The notes beneath the pieces were generated by a model. That model did not search any database, was not told where the DNA came from, and worked only from the letters and a program-made list of their open reading frames with translations. From Actinostola sp. cb2023 (Eukaryota; Cnidaria; Anthozoa; Actiniaria; Actinostolidae): 64,000 nt of DNA. Both the position numbers and the translations under genes were made by a program. The stretch is taken from NCBI GenBank assembly GCA_033675265.1, contig JAUJYZ010000222.1, positions 124,001 through 188,000 on the forward strand, written 5' to 3'. Within the stretch, counting starts at the first letter, position 1. The number at the start of each line of letters is the position of its first letter. Below, piece by piece: positions 1 to 31,380 of the stretch.

Positions 1-44
1 CTGGCTTGTTGACTTCAGTTTTTATGCAAAACGATCCGGAAGTA

Positions 45-505
45 AACCATTCGAATGCTTTTGCTAAACCATTTGAATGCCCATACGGTAAACCATTTGA
101 ATGCGTTCGGTGAACCATTTCAATGCCTTCACTGCTAAACCATTTCAATGCCTTCACTAAACCATTAGAATGCGTTCGGTAAACCATTTCAATGCCTTCA
201 CTAAACCATTAGAATGCGTTCGGTAAACCATTTCAATGCCTTCACTAAACCATTTCAATGCCTTCACTAAACCATTTCAATGCCTTCACTAAACCATTTC
301 AATGCCTTCACTAAACCATTAGAATGCCTTCACTAAACCATTTCAATGCCTTCACTGCTAAACCATTTCAATGCCTTCACTAAACCATTAGAATGCCTTC
401 ACTAAACCATTTCAATGCCTTCACTGCTAAACCATTTCAATGCCTTCACTAAACCATTAGAATGCGTTCGGTAAACCATTTCAATGCCTTCGCTGGAAAA
501 CCATT
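45..505. repeat. Minisatellite, 22-24 bp unit
   Basis: About 20 copies of a unit of the form CTAAACCATTTCAATGCCTT with variants (AGAATGCGTTCGGT). Non-coding in all frames of note. Confidence 0.9.
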
Positions 506-2326
506 TGAATGTTCTCAGTGCAATTGACAACCTTACATAGATACTGGCACCATGCAATAGTCTTATTTCCTTCTGTGATACATTTATATCGCGTATTACC
601 AAGACACTTGTTCTTTGTGTACTTCTAGACATCTGTAACAATAGGTGCTTCGCGAAAACTATCTACCAAAAGAAGATAGTTGTCTCTTGGCAGGTTTCTT
701 TGCAGTGATTTTTATAGACGCAGTCAGTTTATAATATGTATTCTTACTCATTGGAATGTTTGCTCACGCTCGATAGATCACATGACCACAACGCGTTGCC
801 TATTTTTGAAACACGGAAACAAAATATCATTGCAAAGTTTTTATACTCGTATTACACTGCATTTATCGACTTTGGCGATTATTCGAATCGTTACTTCATT
901 TCTACTGGAAAATATACATGTTATAAAACTATTTATCTCAAAATGAGCTGATTAATTATCAGACTTATCAGAATGATATTGATTGCATGGATTGAATGAA
1001 TAGAAATGAACACGATTCAGTAAGCTGACAAGTGCGAATCATCGAAGATATTAGACTGTGCACGCTATTCTTACGATAGGAAATATCAAAATGATTGAGA
1101 TATTGAAAATTACAAGAATTTCATAAACTATATTTGCGAAATAGATAAGCCATTTTATTTGTCTTCTTCCCACACTCTCTGGGATACCTGTTGTTTTTTT
1201 TACATCGAGGGGGAATGGGACCTACTCTCCCGGTAAAATTGTATTTGTGATTTAAAACTCAAAATTTACAAATATAATCTCGACATTTTGCAACGATAGA
1301 AAAGACAAGAAAAAAAAACGGTAAAAAAAAATTCATTATAAAAAGAGTTGGTGTGCGAGAGTCGATCCCGGGGTCGCTGGCGTCGAGGTCCTGCGTATTT
1401 CCAGAGGGCTACGTTAGTCAATAAATTTCCATAACAATGACCGTTACACGATAGACTACTAAATTTACTCTCGAAATCAATCGGAAGTACAGATAGCTGA
1501 AGTGGTACGGGGCAGTCATTTAGGACTAGGATACGACTGTTCCCTCCCTTTTTGACTACTTCGCTGATTGTGTACTACCCGATAGCGCGGATGAGGCTGA
1601 AATCTTCGTCCTATACGTAACATACGGTGACTCAGCATTTAGTCTGGGTGTATGGTCGATGTTTTAATGTTTTGCATAAAATGCAGCTAATTATCGCTGG
1701 TTCAAGTCACAGTCCCATCGACTTTTTTTTAGTTTTTTTTTTTCTTCGGTAAAGTTTATCTTTAATGATTTTTTCGTCTTTTACATTCTGTTTTTTTCGG
1801 TAAAGTTTATTTTTAAATGATTTTTTTTATTTTGGTTTCTGGGGTTTTTTTCGGAATTTTTTTTTTTTTCCCATTTTTTTTCTGTATTTTTTTCGATAGA
1901 GTTTCGACTATTTTAGGAACCCTGTTTTTTTGGAACGCACGACCGAGATGTATTATAGGTAATCACGGAACTACTCAGGCCCGAAATGCAGCATTTCATG
2001 GATCGTTTATTAAAAATAAAGTTACATTGCAGTTGATAGATACTGAATTGAGTAACCGTTTTACCGTAAAAAAATAAAACTGATGTTACCTAATTTAATA
2101 ATGATATTAATCTATGATGTAAAAGTCCTAAACATTGATAAATATACATACATGTGCATTTGAGGTGAGAATTTTATATCTCTCAGTTCGCTACATTGTT
2201 CCGCAATTACGTATTTACTAAGGTTTGGCCGATCTGTAACTAGAGTTAAATATATGTTTTCTCTAAGTTGTGTAAACCCTTCGTAGGGCAGCAGACAAAT
2301 GGGTCGATTTTGATAACAATGTCTCT

Positions 2327-2430
2327 AATGAATTCTAGTCTGCGTAACCAGGCTCTTATACAGGGACCGGGCAGGAGGGTGAGGGGACTGGAGATTGATC
2401 GAGAGCCTGGCTACACAGCTAATGAATTCT
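2327..2430. mobile_element. Short fold-back element with 10-bp target duplication
   Basis: Element 2337-2420 (84 bp) with ends AGTCTGCGTAACCAGGCTC and, inverted, AGCTGTGTAGCCAGGCTC, flanked by the perfect direct repeat AATGAATTCT (2327-2336 and 2421-2430). Confidence 0.7.
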
Positions 2431-2453
2431 CGGTTTTTTATCTATCCAACGCC

Positions 2454-2857
2454 GGTCAGGTCTTCGTGTAGCTGCACAAAAGTCCTGGCTATTGTTATAT
2501 TCAGTGTTGCTCTATGTATTGTTTTTACATAAAGGTCAGGTCTTCGTGTAGATGCACAAAAGTCCTGGCTATTGTTCTATTGTCGTTCTATGTATTGTTT
2601 TTACATAAAGGTCAGGTCTTCGTGTAGCTGCACAAAAGTCCTGGCTATTGTTCTATTGTCGTTCTATGTATTGTTTTTACATATAGGTCAGGTCTTCGTG
2701 TAGCTGCACAAAAGTCCTGGCTATTGTTCTATTGTCGTTCTATGTATTGTTTTTACATATAGGTCAGGTCTTCGTGTAGCTGCACAAAAGTCCTGGCTAT
2801 TGTTCTATTGTCGTTCTATGTAATTTATGCAGCTACACGAAGACCTTGCCTATCCAA
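2454..2857. repeat. 76 bp tandem repeat with an inverted terminal copy
   Basis: Five copies start with GGTCAGGTCTTCGTGTAGCT at 2454, 2534, 2610, 2686 and 2762. The array ends with an inverted partial copy (GCAGCTACACGAAGACCTTG) around 2828-2848. It lies directly after the receptor kinase stop codon, so the kinase 3' UTR may run into it. Confidence 0.85.
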
Positions 2858-2885
2858 TGTTGTGTTGGTTGAACGTTGCTATAAG

Positions 2886-14289
<11,404 letters not shown>

Positions 14290-14520
14290 ATATTAGTACA
14301 TTGAATGTATATATGCATATGTACGCACGCTTGCTCTGATTGGCAAAAGTTAGCCGAAGTTGCAATCGGATGTTCGGATGGAATTCGTTTTCATTTCGGT
14401 TCATTTTTTTTGGCGGAAGAATCGAACAACACTAAATTGGAAAAATTCGAATCAAAAAGATTCTATTGAATGATTGCTCATTTGTGGAAAGCTAATCGGT
14501 GTTGATAAGAAGCTGAGGCT

Positions 14521-14752
14521 GTTTCATTGTCTACCAACATCGCTTGCTGGTAGCGTTGTTTCATTGTCTACCAACATCGCTTGCTGGTAGCGTTGTTTCA
14601 TTGTCTACCAACATCGCTTGCTGGTAGCGTTGTTTCATTGTCTACCAACATCGCTTGCTGGTAGCGTTGTTTCATTGTCAACCAACATCGCTTGCTGGTA
14701 GCGTTGTTTCATTGTCTACCAACATCGCTTGCTGGTAGCGTTGTTTCATTCT
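14521..14752. repeat. 38 bp tandem repeat, six copies
   Basis: Unit TTTCATTGTCTACCAACATC plus GCTTGCTGGTAGCGTTG. Each unit contains the hairpin-prone pair CTACCAACA/TGCTGGTAG. Located upstream of the receptor kinase first exon. Confidence 0.95.
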
Positions 14753-15070
14753 TTACTGAGTTGAATCGCTTATCGGAACGGTTCGAAGCCTCAAACTGCT
14801 TCCAACTTACGATGAACGATAATTATGGCAACTACGTTACCATAGCAATCGTAGTAGCCATAGCAACCATGGTAACCATAGCTACTACATTACCATAGCT
14901 ACCGTTTATTATTATACCCTAACCCTTCTTATTAAGCCATATAGTACCGTCATTTATTAAAGGTATACTTACCTGTGAATTGAATACTTACAGGAACTCC
15001 GATCTGTATTTTCATGTATTTCGCATGCTTGGCCATCCTGCCTCAGTGTATCAACCTACACATACTTACA

Positions 15071-15357
15071 TATACAGCTAATTGCAAAATCGTTGTCGGG
15101 TTGAAAATCATGAAAGTTATGACCAAAAGGAATTCTGGGAAATTAAAACTCTCAAATAAAACCGTCAAATGGTCAACCTTTTTATCCAGACTTGTAGGAT
15201 CTTAGTTAAATAGCTCATATATCTTCAAAACTACGAGAACATTGAATATATTTGCATGTAATGCAGGTCATGAACTGATTTCCCATCCATCCTTGCGGTC
15301 TCAGCTTCTATGATTTATGATTTTCAACCCGACAATGATTATGCAATTAGCTATATA
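15071..15357. mobile_element. MITE with 41-bp imperfect inverted ends
   Basis: Left 15071-15111 and right 15317-15357 are inverted copies (TATACAGCTAATTGC and, inverted, TATATAGCTAATTGC, both continuing to GTCGGGTTGAAAATCAT). The interior is about 205 bp and non-coding. It lies 3' of the F5/8C-TSP1-EGF gene. Confidence 0.65.
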
Positions 15358-15386
15358 TTGAACATCAGAGAATAACATACTTAACT

Positions 15387-15392
15387 TTTATT
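15387..15392 (-). terminator. Possible polyadenylation signal AATAAA
   Basis: The minus strand reads AATAAA about 50 bp after the proposed TAA stop of the F5/8C-TSP1-EGF gene, before the first exon of the kinase receptor. It supports, weakly, separate 3' ends for the two genes. Confidence 0.35.
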
Positions 15393-15439
15393 ATTCACGT
15401 GACGTCATGGCGGCCATGTTGGTGTCCGATCATTCCTCA

Positions 15440-23509
<8,070 letters not shown>

Positions 23510-23999
23510 TCAAACGTTTTTCTTTTCTATTGGTTGATTCTATTCCTCGCAAAAAGATCAAAATATGACGTAATAATGAAAGACATGCGCGCGCACGTTG
23601 TTGACCACAGGTAGCCCAAGCGAACAGATTACAAAGCACAGGAATCCCATATATACAAATGATCAAGGCACAGGCAACCCAAGCCAGCCCAAGCAACATA
23701 ATAAAATCCAAGATGGAGGACGAAGCATACGATGGACCACAAAACGACACTACAAAACAGGTACAACAGTGCACAGAGATCAAATTACTAGCATTAATTA
23801 TTACATATACAGCTCCTTTATACTTTAGTAGCTTAGGATGTTGAGTCTTTGATGTGTATTTAAGATGGTGAAGCATTATTTGATCAGACTAATGTTGATT
23901 TAGAAGAGAGGAACTACTGGCAGTAGAAATATCAATCAAAACTCGACATTCAAAAAACAGAGGATATTTATAGTCCTTGAGTACACACTAAAGTCCTTA

Positions 24000-25340
24000 A
24001 TAAAGCAGGAAATTAGACAGTTCGCCCCCTTTGAAGATATTCCGACTGAAGGCCCTCAAGTATATGTGTTTTCGTCTGGGGTTTGTTTAGTTTCACCTAA
24101 TAACTGTTTGTTTTGATTCATTGTTTTTAAAACAAACAATCGCTTCTAGGAAATGAATAGAAAATGAACTGAGATCTGTTGGATGAATAGATTATAGATA
24201 CATAGAAGATAGATAGATCTTATATCAGTACTCTGTTTTGGTCTGTGTTCTTCGTCTAATCTTCTCAGTTTATTTGCGACAGTGCTTTATTTGTACCGCC
24301 AGTTATGGTCTACATACATACATTATGTACAAAACGCACTTGTTGCAACAAGCACTAATTTCTGCAAGATTTCACCAAGTCACGTGATAATTTCCAATGT
24401 TCATATCTGTGGAAGTACAATAGTACCACGTATGTCATGTTTGAAGGCGATTTAAGAAACTAATCAGGAAGTCAACCTTGATCAGTTTGCATTTCAGAAA
24501 TAGAATAATCAAATTCGCGAGTTGTTTTATAGTCATCGTGTACGAGATTGAAGTAAAAACAAACACATCTCAGAAACACTCACAAAAGTGGTCCCACCAC
24601 CGGTGAACTAGCCACCGCAGACGGCGTTTTAGGAGCCGAGTGTGTCATGATATTATCTGTTGTACAGAGTCGAGGGCTACGGACAAGAGCTCTTAAAAAC
24701 TTGTGATCGTTGACAAACTATTTTTATCTATTGATTATAAATATTGATTTACTATTTTTTATTTTACTTAAAAACACCCCGTAGAGTGCAATTTATAAAG
24801 GCGTGAAAACTAAATAACTAATTAGTAGTAAATAGCACTAATGAAACAATAGAAAACAATGAGAAATATCACTTTTATTCTCCCTCATTACATTCATCCC
24901 AATGAAAAACATTTTCCTATTAATTCGCCAGCTTTTCTAAATTGCACTCTTCTAATACATAATGAAATATTTTCGCGTTTTTTTTATAAAAACTAATAAA
25001 GAGTAACTGCAATGCCATATATGACTTCTCGTAAAAACCGCGGCTATCGGTTTTATGCTATTTTTTTTTTGTATTTTCTAATTTTAATTTATTAGTTTTT
25101 AAAGCAAGAAATTCATTGCAAACTTATAAATGCGGTTATTATCCGGGGGTTATTATATCTATAATCGTGTCTCGAAGTACCTTCATTGTAAATCTAATCT
25201 TAATTACTTACCACCATTATATATTTGACCAGAGCCGTTTCCGTGGTCTTACTTCGGCGTTTATAAAGAAACGAGAAAGTCGACTCTGATCAAAAGGTAA
25301 AAACTGTCAAGAAAAATTTGTATACAGTCAAACCGACTTG
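24000..25340. other. Intergenic, no gene seen
   Basis: AT-rich sequence upstream of the F5/8C-TSP1-EGF gene. I find no exon, RNA gene or clear repeat. Confidence 0.5.
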
Positions 25341-25344
25341 AGAC

Positions 25345-25506
25345 ACAATTTCGTGGTCGTTATTTAGAGGTGGTCGTTATGTAGAGGTGGTCGTTATTTA
25401 GAGGTGGTCGTTATTTAGAGGTGGTCGTTATCTAGACGTGGTCGTTATTTAGAGGTGGTCGTTATGTAGAGGTGGTCGTTATTTAGAGGTGGTCGTTATG
25501 TAGTTA
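25345..25506. repeat. 17 bp tandem repeat
   Basis: GGTGGTCGTTATTTAGA repeated nine times with TTT/TGT variation. Confidence 0.9.
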
Positions 25507-26044
25507 AAGTTTCCGAGTTTTCATATTAAGCGCCTCGGCTGCATTTTAAAGAGAATTGAGGTTCAAGTAACTTTACCGCCAACACAATGTTATCAAATAC
25601 ACCCCAGTATTTCGTACGAGCGGTGGATCAAACGTAAGAACGTAAGTGTTGAACTAATGTCCACTTGGCCTATCCGGAAAAACATGTCTAAATACGGCGA
25701 AAGCCTCGCAAAAATGGGAAAAGACTTAAGATTAAACAGGAAAGGTTAGGATAATCAGAAGAGGGTAATTCTGCATTCATGTATTTATTTTATTTGTTGA
25801 TTTAAATGAAGGATTTCTGCTGGTAAACGATGCGATATCAGTAAATTAGAGTATTGGTTTAAACTGGTACGATATACTAAGAGTATTGTGGATGGAAATG
25901 AGTTTGAAGAAACTAAAACTATTTTAGTTAAGTTAAGTTTTTTTTTTACTTTTGTTTTCAAAAATAAATTCCAAGTTGATGATACAAGTATTTCTCTTTA
26001 TACCTTCAATTCATATAAATAAATTAAATAAAAAAATAAAAATA

Positions 26045-26318
26045 TTTTCTCAGTAGATCCACGAAGTGGCTATTCTTCTACTGGCACTCACACTCACTAC
26101 CACTACATTCGATATTTTATACATACAACACTCAAACTCACATGTTGATTTTTGCTGAGGGAGGAAAAACCGGAGAAACCGGTGACAAAACCCTCGTGGC
26201 ATGGTAGAGAACAACACATCAAACAAACTCAATTCACATATGACCCAGCCGGAAATTGAACCCGGGCCACAGTGGTGAAAGGCCAGCGCTCTCACCGCTC
26301 GGCCAACCATGCCACCCA
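26045..26318 (-). mobile_element. tRNA-derived SINE
   Basis: The minus strand starts GGGTGGCATGG with an A-box-like TGGCCGAGCGG (26305-26295) and a B-box-like GGTTCAATTTC (26262-26252), the pol III internal promoter pattern, then a non-tRNA body with GGTTTCTCCGG and CCTCCCTCAGC and an A/T-rich tail near 25980-26045. It looks like a Ser/Leu-type tRNA head but lacks a foldable acceptor 3' end, so a SINE rather than a tRNA gene. Confidence 0.65.
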
Positions 26319-26499
26319 CATATATCATATATTGCCAGGAATGGCATCTAATAACTGTTCTTCATGTTTAATTCATTGCTATTTTATCGATCTGTAACTT
26401 GTCTCATATTTTCGTTTTTGTTTGTGCTCGTTTTCACGAGAATGTGAAATTTTGTCAATTGCGTTTTTTGCGGCCTTTGTTTCTTTGTCTCTTCAATTG

Positions 26500-27142
26500 T
26501 TTGTTCGTTCGTTTGTTCGTTCGTTCGTTCATCGTTCGTTCGTTCGTTCGTTCGTTTGTCCGTTCGTTTGTTCGTTCGTTCGTTCGTTCATTTGTTCGTT
26601 CGTTCATTTGTTCGTTTGTTCGTTCGTTCGTTCATCGTTCGTTCGTTCGTTCGTTCGTTTGTCCGTTCGTTTGTTCGTTTGTTCGTTCGTTCGTTCGTTC
26701 GTTCGTTTGTTCATTTGTTCGTTCGTTCGTTCGTTCGTTCGTTCGTTCGTTGTTCGTTCGTTCGTTCGTTCGTTTGTTCGTTCGTTCGTTCGTTCGTTCG
26801 TTCGTTTGTCCGTTCGTTTGTTCGTTCGTTCGTTCGTTTATTTGTTCGTTCCATTTGTTCGTTTGTTCGTTCGTTCGTTCGTTCGTTCGTTCGTTTGTTC
26901 GTTCGTTTGTTCGTTTGTTCGTTTGTTCGTTCGTTCGTTCGTTTGTTCATTTGTTCGTTCGTTCGTTCGTTTGTTCGTTTGTTCGTTTGTTCGTTCGTTC
27001 GTTCGTTTGTTCGTTTGTTCGTTCGTTCGTTCGTTCGTTCGTTCGTTCGTTCGTTCGTTCGTTCGTTCGTTCGTTCGTTCGTTCGTTCGTTCGTTCGTTC
27101 GTTCGTTCGTTCGTTCGTTCGTTCGTTCGTTCGTTCGTTCGT
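26500..27142. repeat. TTCG/TTTG tetranucleotide array
   Basis: About 640 bp. The left two thirds are interrupted by TTTG, TTCA and TCCG variants; the right end is pure TTCG. RSFV and TNER frames are artefacts. Confidence 0.95.
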
Positions 27143-27898
27143 GTAATAGCCGTTGTGCAAACTCGCAGGACACACAGTTCTCATATAAACATGTTACCAA
27201 AGTGATATCAGTTCACATTTCATCTTCCATTTAATTTCTCAAGTCAAGTGGATTCAAGTACACATTAACAGACTAAACCCGGGGAAAAAAACACTTCTCT
27301 CCTCTATAATGGATTTCCATTCACTTGTGAAATACTTACAGTTAAGACATCATTTCTAGCTCAACAGTCACGTCCAGCCACAATTTGAAGTGCTCGAAAG
27401 CATTCCATTTAGTGTGACCACTCTTTTAAAAGCTTCTAAAGTATATTTTACGAGAGGTAGGAAAGACGGGTGACCAAATAACTAATAAAATATTATTTTA
27501 AAGCGATGGCTTATTGCGCGAAACTTCAGTAGGTTTATTGGGCTCTACTGAATACTTTTATGTTCTTTTTCTTTTCTCTTAAAAATGTAATTAAACATGA
27601 TGTCGTTGTGGCCACCTAATGTGCAAAGGGGCTACCAAAGTCTGTTCTCTTGCTTCTTCCGACTACAGTAAGTAAGTTTTAAAGCTATCTTTACGAAATA
27701 CAGAAAGTTAATGTACATATTTTTGACTATTACACACTAACTAATGGTTCCTGTTTCATGGGTTTATGAAAACCACTCTATGTGTCATTATAAAATAACT
27801 ATGATATAACGCGCGCTCTGATTGGCCAAAGGATGCGTATTCCGCGTGCTTTATGAGAGCACACAGCACGCGCACGCAGATATTCAAGCATTTTTGTA

Positions 27899-29095
27899 TT
27901 ATTATCAGTATTGTTGTCATTATTATTCAGTATTATTGTCATCATCATCATCATTATTATGATTATTATTGTTGTTATTATGATTATTATTGTTGTTATT
28001 ATGATTATTGTTGTTGTTATTATGATTATTATTGTTGTTATTATGATTATGATTATTGTTGTTATTATCAGATTATTATTGTTGTTGTTATTATGATTAT
28101 TATTGTTGTTATTATGATGATTATTGTTGTTATTATGATTATTGTTGTTGTTATTGTGATTATTGTTGTTGTTATTATGATTATGATTATTGTTGTTATT
28201 ATTGGATTGTTATTGTTGTTATTATGATTATTATTATTGTTGTTATTATGATTATTGTTGTTGTTATTATGATTATTGTTGTTGTTATTATGATTATTGT
28301 TGTTATTATGATGATGATTATTATTGTTGTTGTTATGATGATTATTATTATTGTTGTTATTATTGATTATTATTGTTGTTATTATGATTGTTGTTATTAT
28401 GATTATTTTTGTTGTTATTGTGATTATTGTTGTTGTTATTATGATTATGATTATTGTTGTTATCGGATTATTATTGTTGTTATTATGATTATGATTATTG
28501 TTGTTATTATCAGATTATTATTGTTGTTGTTATTATGATTATTATTGTTGTTATTATGATGATTATTGTTGTTATTATGATTATTGTTGTTGTTATTGTG
28601 ATTATTGTTGTTGTTATTATGATTATGATTATTGTTGTTATTATTGGATTGTTATTGTTGTTATTATGATTATTATTATTGTTGTTATTATGATTATTGT
28701 TGTTGTTATTATGATTATTGTTGTTGTTATTATGATTATTGTTGTTATTATGATGATGATTATTATTGTTGTTGTTATGATGATTATTATTATTGTTGTT
28801 ATTATTGATTATTATTGTTGTTATTATGATTGTTGTTATTATGATTATTGTTGTTGTTATTATGATTATTGTTGTTATTATGATGATTATTATTATTGTT
28901 GTTTTTATGATTATTATTGTTGTTATTATAATTGTTGTTATTATGATTATTGTTGTTGTTATTATTATTGTTGTTGTTATTATTGGATTGTTATTGTTGT
29001 TATTATGATTATTATTATTGTTGTTATTATGATTATTGTTGTTGTTATTATGATTGTTGCTGTTGTGATGATGATTATTGTTGTTGTTGTTATTA
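27899..29095. repeat. ATT/GTT trinucleotide array with higher-order copies
   Basis: About 1.2 kb of ATTATTGTTGTTATTATG-type sequence. A distinctive block with TTATCAGATTATTATTG recurs about 443 bp apart (28064, 28507), so the array grew by segment duplication. Confidence 0.9.
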
Positions 29096-29139
29096 CGAGC
29101 TCTCGTTATATCCTGAACGAAACAAAGTAGAGACCAGCG

Positions 29140-30719
29140 CGCCTTTGTGATGTACTTCAGCCTATAAATCTAAAACGCCATATGTCACCCGTGTGATGGC
29201 CTTCAAAGAACGATCAATCTATTAATGTAATATTGCAAATCCTATGCGTCTCGCCTGTCTTTAAGCTGACTGATATAGCTGATACAAGAACGATCGTCTA
29301 ACGACGTCCATAGCAGCACCAACATCTATCACATATCAAATGATTGCATCTCAATTTATCTTTTTAATTATTTTAATTTTGACCCCCTCAATTCCATATA
29401 CAAGTAGATCCAATGTGTTTTCATAGAGCTAATAAATGAAATTGGTTAAAACGATGCAAGAATATCCAAATTGAAACCCTACTTTGATTATAAAAGCAAT
29501 TCCAGCAGAAACAACAACTAATGGGCCGTATTTCTAACCTGAGTAAAGTGTCAGACTTTTGGAGACCAATAGACGGGTGAAAATATGAAAGAGGAAATAG
29601 AAGCAAGAAAAACATCAATAAGTCGATTCACTTATTCTTTTTGATATATAGTCGTTCAATATTTGATAAGTACGCCCGCCAGTTCATCTACGTTGCTTTC
29701 TTTATTGGCCAGCATCGATCTAGCATGGTTCCAATCGTCTTCCTAATGCACCATCATCATCATCATCATCATCTCAGTAGTGATTCTTTTTTTTTGCTGG
29801 TGCTTTTTACTGTTGTTTACCTTCTTTTGAAAAGAACTACGACGTTTCGTAAAAAAGAGAAATATAATTTCAGTTTGAAAAAATGAGAATGAAAAATGAG
29901 AATGAAAAAACGAGAATGAAAAACTGAGAATGAAAAGTGAGAATGAAAAAGTGAGAATGAAAAGTGATATACCCATTAAGAACTAGATAATAGTTCAACG
30001 TAGGGCAGAAAGCCAAATGCCGGGATTCAATGTTTGATATCGCTTATTACAACTGACTCGGTATCCCAAGGTATCATAAGAAAAACAGTAAACAAATTTC
30101 AGATAATTAAAACAACACTCTGATAACAACTCAATGAGGCGGTTTTGAGCATCGACTAACCCTCGAATATCAATCAAAACGTTGCACCAATGTAACTAAA
30201 GATCATTGGCTTACTGTTCTCTAACCTAACGTAGCTTTTATTTCTTGTTTCTAAGAAGTCATTTCCTTCGCTTCGCTCCCAGGGGAACATGAGTCTGTAA
30301 ACCTAGAAGTTGTTGTCGAGAGAAACTTAAAACAACAGAAAAATAATTTCTCAAGTAGCCGTGAAGTGTTAGATTTATTAAATATATAGTTGCGTTGCAG
30401 CAAAGCAAAAATCAAACAGCTTTTTCTCGCCTGCAACACACACAAAAGCGCGTGAACGTCCGCGGCCTCGGCGCGAAAAGCCACCAAAAAACCCTCACCG
30501 CAACTATTGAAACCTCTGAACATTAACCATGACGTCATTAACCACGTGCTACAGAAGTACATACATAGGCTGTGTGGTTCAATAGAACTTCCTATCGAAA
30601 CATGGCACGTGTTTTCCTAGCAGGAGATCACGGACATACTGGTTCATATAAAGCATTTCATTAAAACATGTCTTTTAAACATGGCTGAATTATTGAAAGA
30701 AAATCATATCATTGACACT
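29140..30719. other. Intergenic, no gene seen
   Basis: Unique-looking sequence with a short ATC run (29750-29775) and a GAATGAAAAATGA run (29885-29965). Confidence 0.5.
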
Positions 30720-31380
30720 TTAAGGTGGCTCGAAGTAGTTTTTAACTGACCACACTTCTACTTTTCATTTGGTGAATTGATAGACTTATCCTAGACCGAT
30801 CAAAACGACTTTTGCACCAGTTATCGGGTAAAGATGGAAATTTAGAATTATATCAATATCAGCTCGATCGAAGTTTCCTTGGCAACGATAAACAAAGATC
30901 GTAGAAATCAGTTTTTCTAAAATATCTCAAGATTTCGATGAGCTCTAGACAAGCGACTATATGCACGATAAACTACATACTAAGGAAAAGTATCTGAGAC
31001 AGAATTCAAACTTTTTGATCAGAGCGATTTTGAATAATTTGCATAAAGAATGTTTATGCAAATTATTCAAAATCGCTCTGATCAAAAAGTTTGAATTCTG
31101 TCTCAGATACGTTGCCTTAGTATGTAGTTTATCACGCATATAGTCGCTTGTCAAGAGCTCATCGAAATCTTGAGATATTTTAGTAAAACTGATTTCAACG
31201 ATCTTTGTTTATCGTTGCCAAGGAAACCTCGATTGAGCTCAAATTGACACAATTCTAAATTTCCATCTTTACCCGATAACTGGTGCAAAAGTCGTTTTGA
31301 TCGGTCTAGGATAAGTCTATCAATTCGCCAAATGAAAAGTGTAAGTGTGGTCAGTAAAAAACTACTTTGAGTCACCTTAA
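30720..31380. mobile_element. 653 bp near-perfect palindromic element flanked by TTAA
   Basis: Two arms of about 324 bp (30724-31047 and 31053-31376) are inverted copies around a 5-bp loop. Outer ends read TTAAGGTGGCTC and GAGTCACCTTAA. TTAA at both ends is the target-site signature of piggyBac-type transposons; the ends match those of the element at 19879-20382. No transposase frame is inside. Read as a non-autonomous fold-back element. Confidence 0.8.

Noticed and set aside
1330..1410. tRNA-like stretch (minus GGGATCGACTCTCGCAC)
   Set aside because: B-box-like sequence only; no A box or cloverleaf pairing could be drawn.
14521..14752. CRISPR-like array (38 bp unit, six copies)
   Set aside because: No unique spacers between units; it is a simple tandem repeat in an animal-type genome.
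14960..15040. Possible extra exon 5' of the Ig exon (minus, MAKHAKYMKIQIGVP then GTAAGT)
   Set aside because: The donor is good and the phase fits, but there is no hydrophobic leader, and no polypyrimidine tract at the presumed acceptor.
23702..23844. Plus-strand small frame starting MEDEAYDGPQND, divergent from the F5/8C gene
   Set aside because: The start context looks reasonable and a donor (CAG/GTACAA) follows, but I found no downstream exon; too weak to call.
26251..26318. Functional tRNA gene
   Set aside because: Internal promoter boxes are present, but the acceptor stem cannot pair and a SINE body follows.
26399..27234. 270-codon RSFV / TNER frames
   Set aside because: Product of the TTCG/TTTG array.
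27853..29150. IIIVVI / YYCCYYDY frames
   Set aside because: Trinucleotide array without coding signals.
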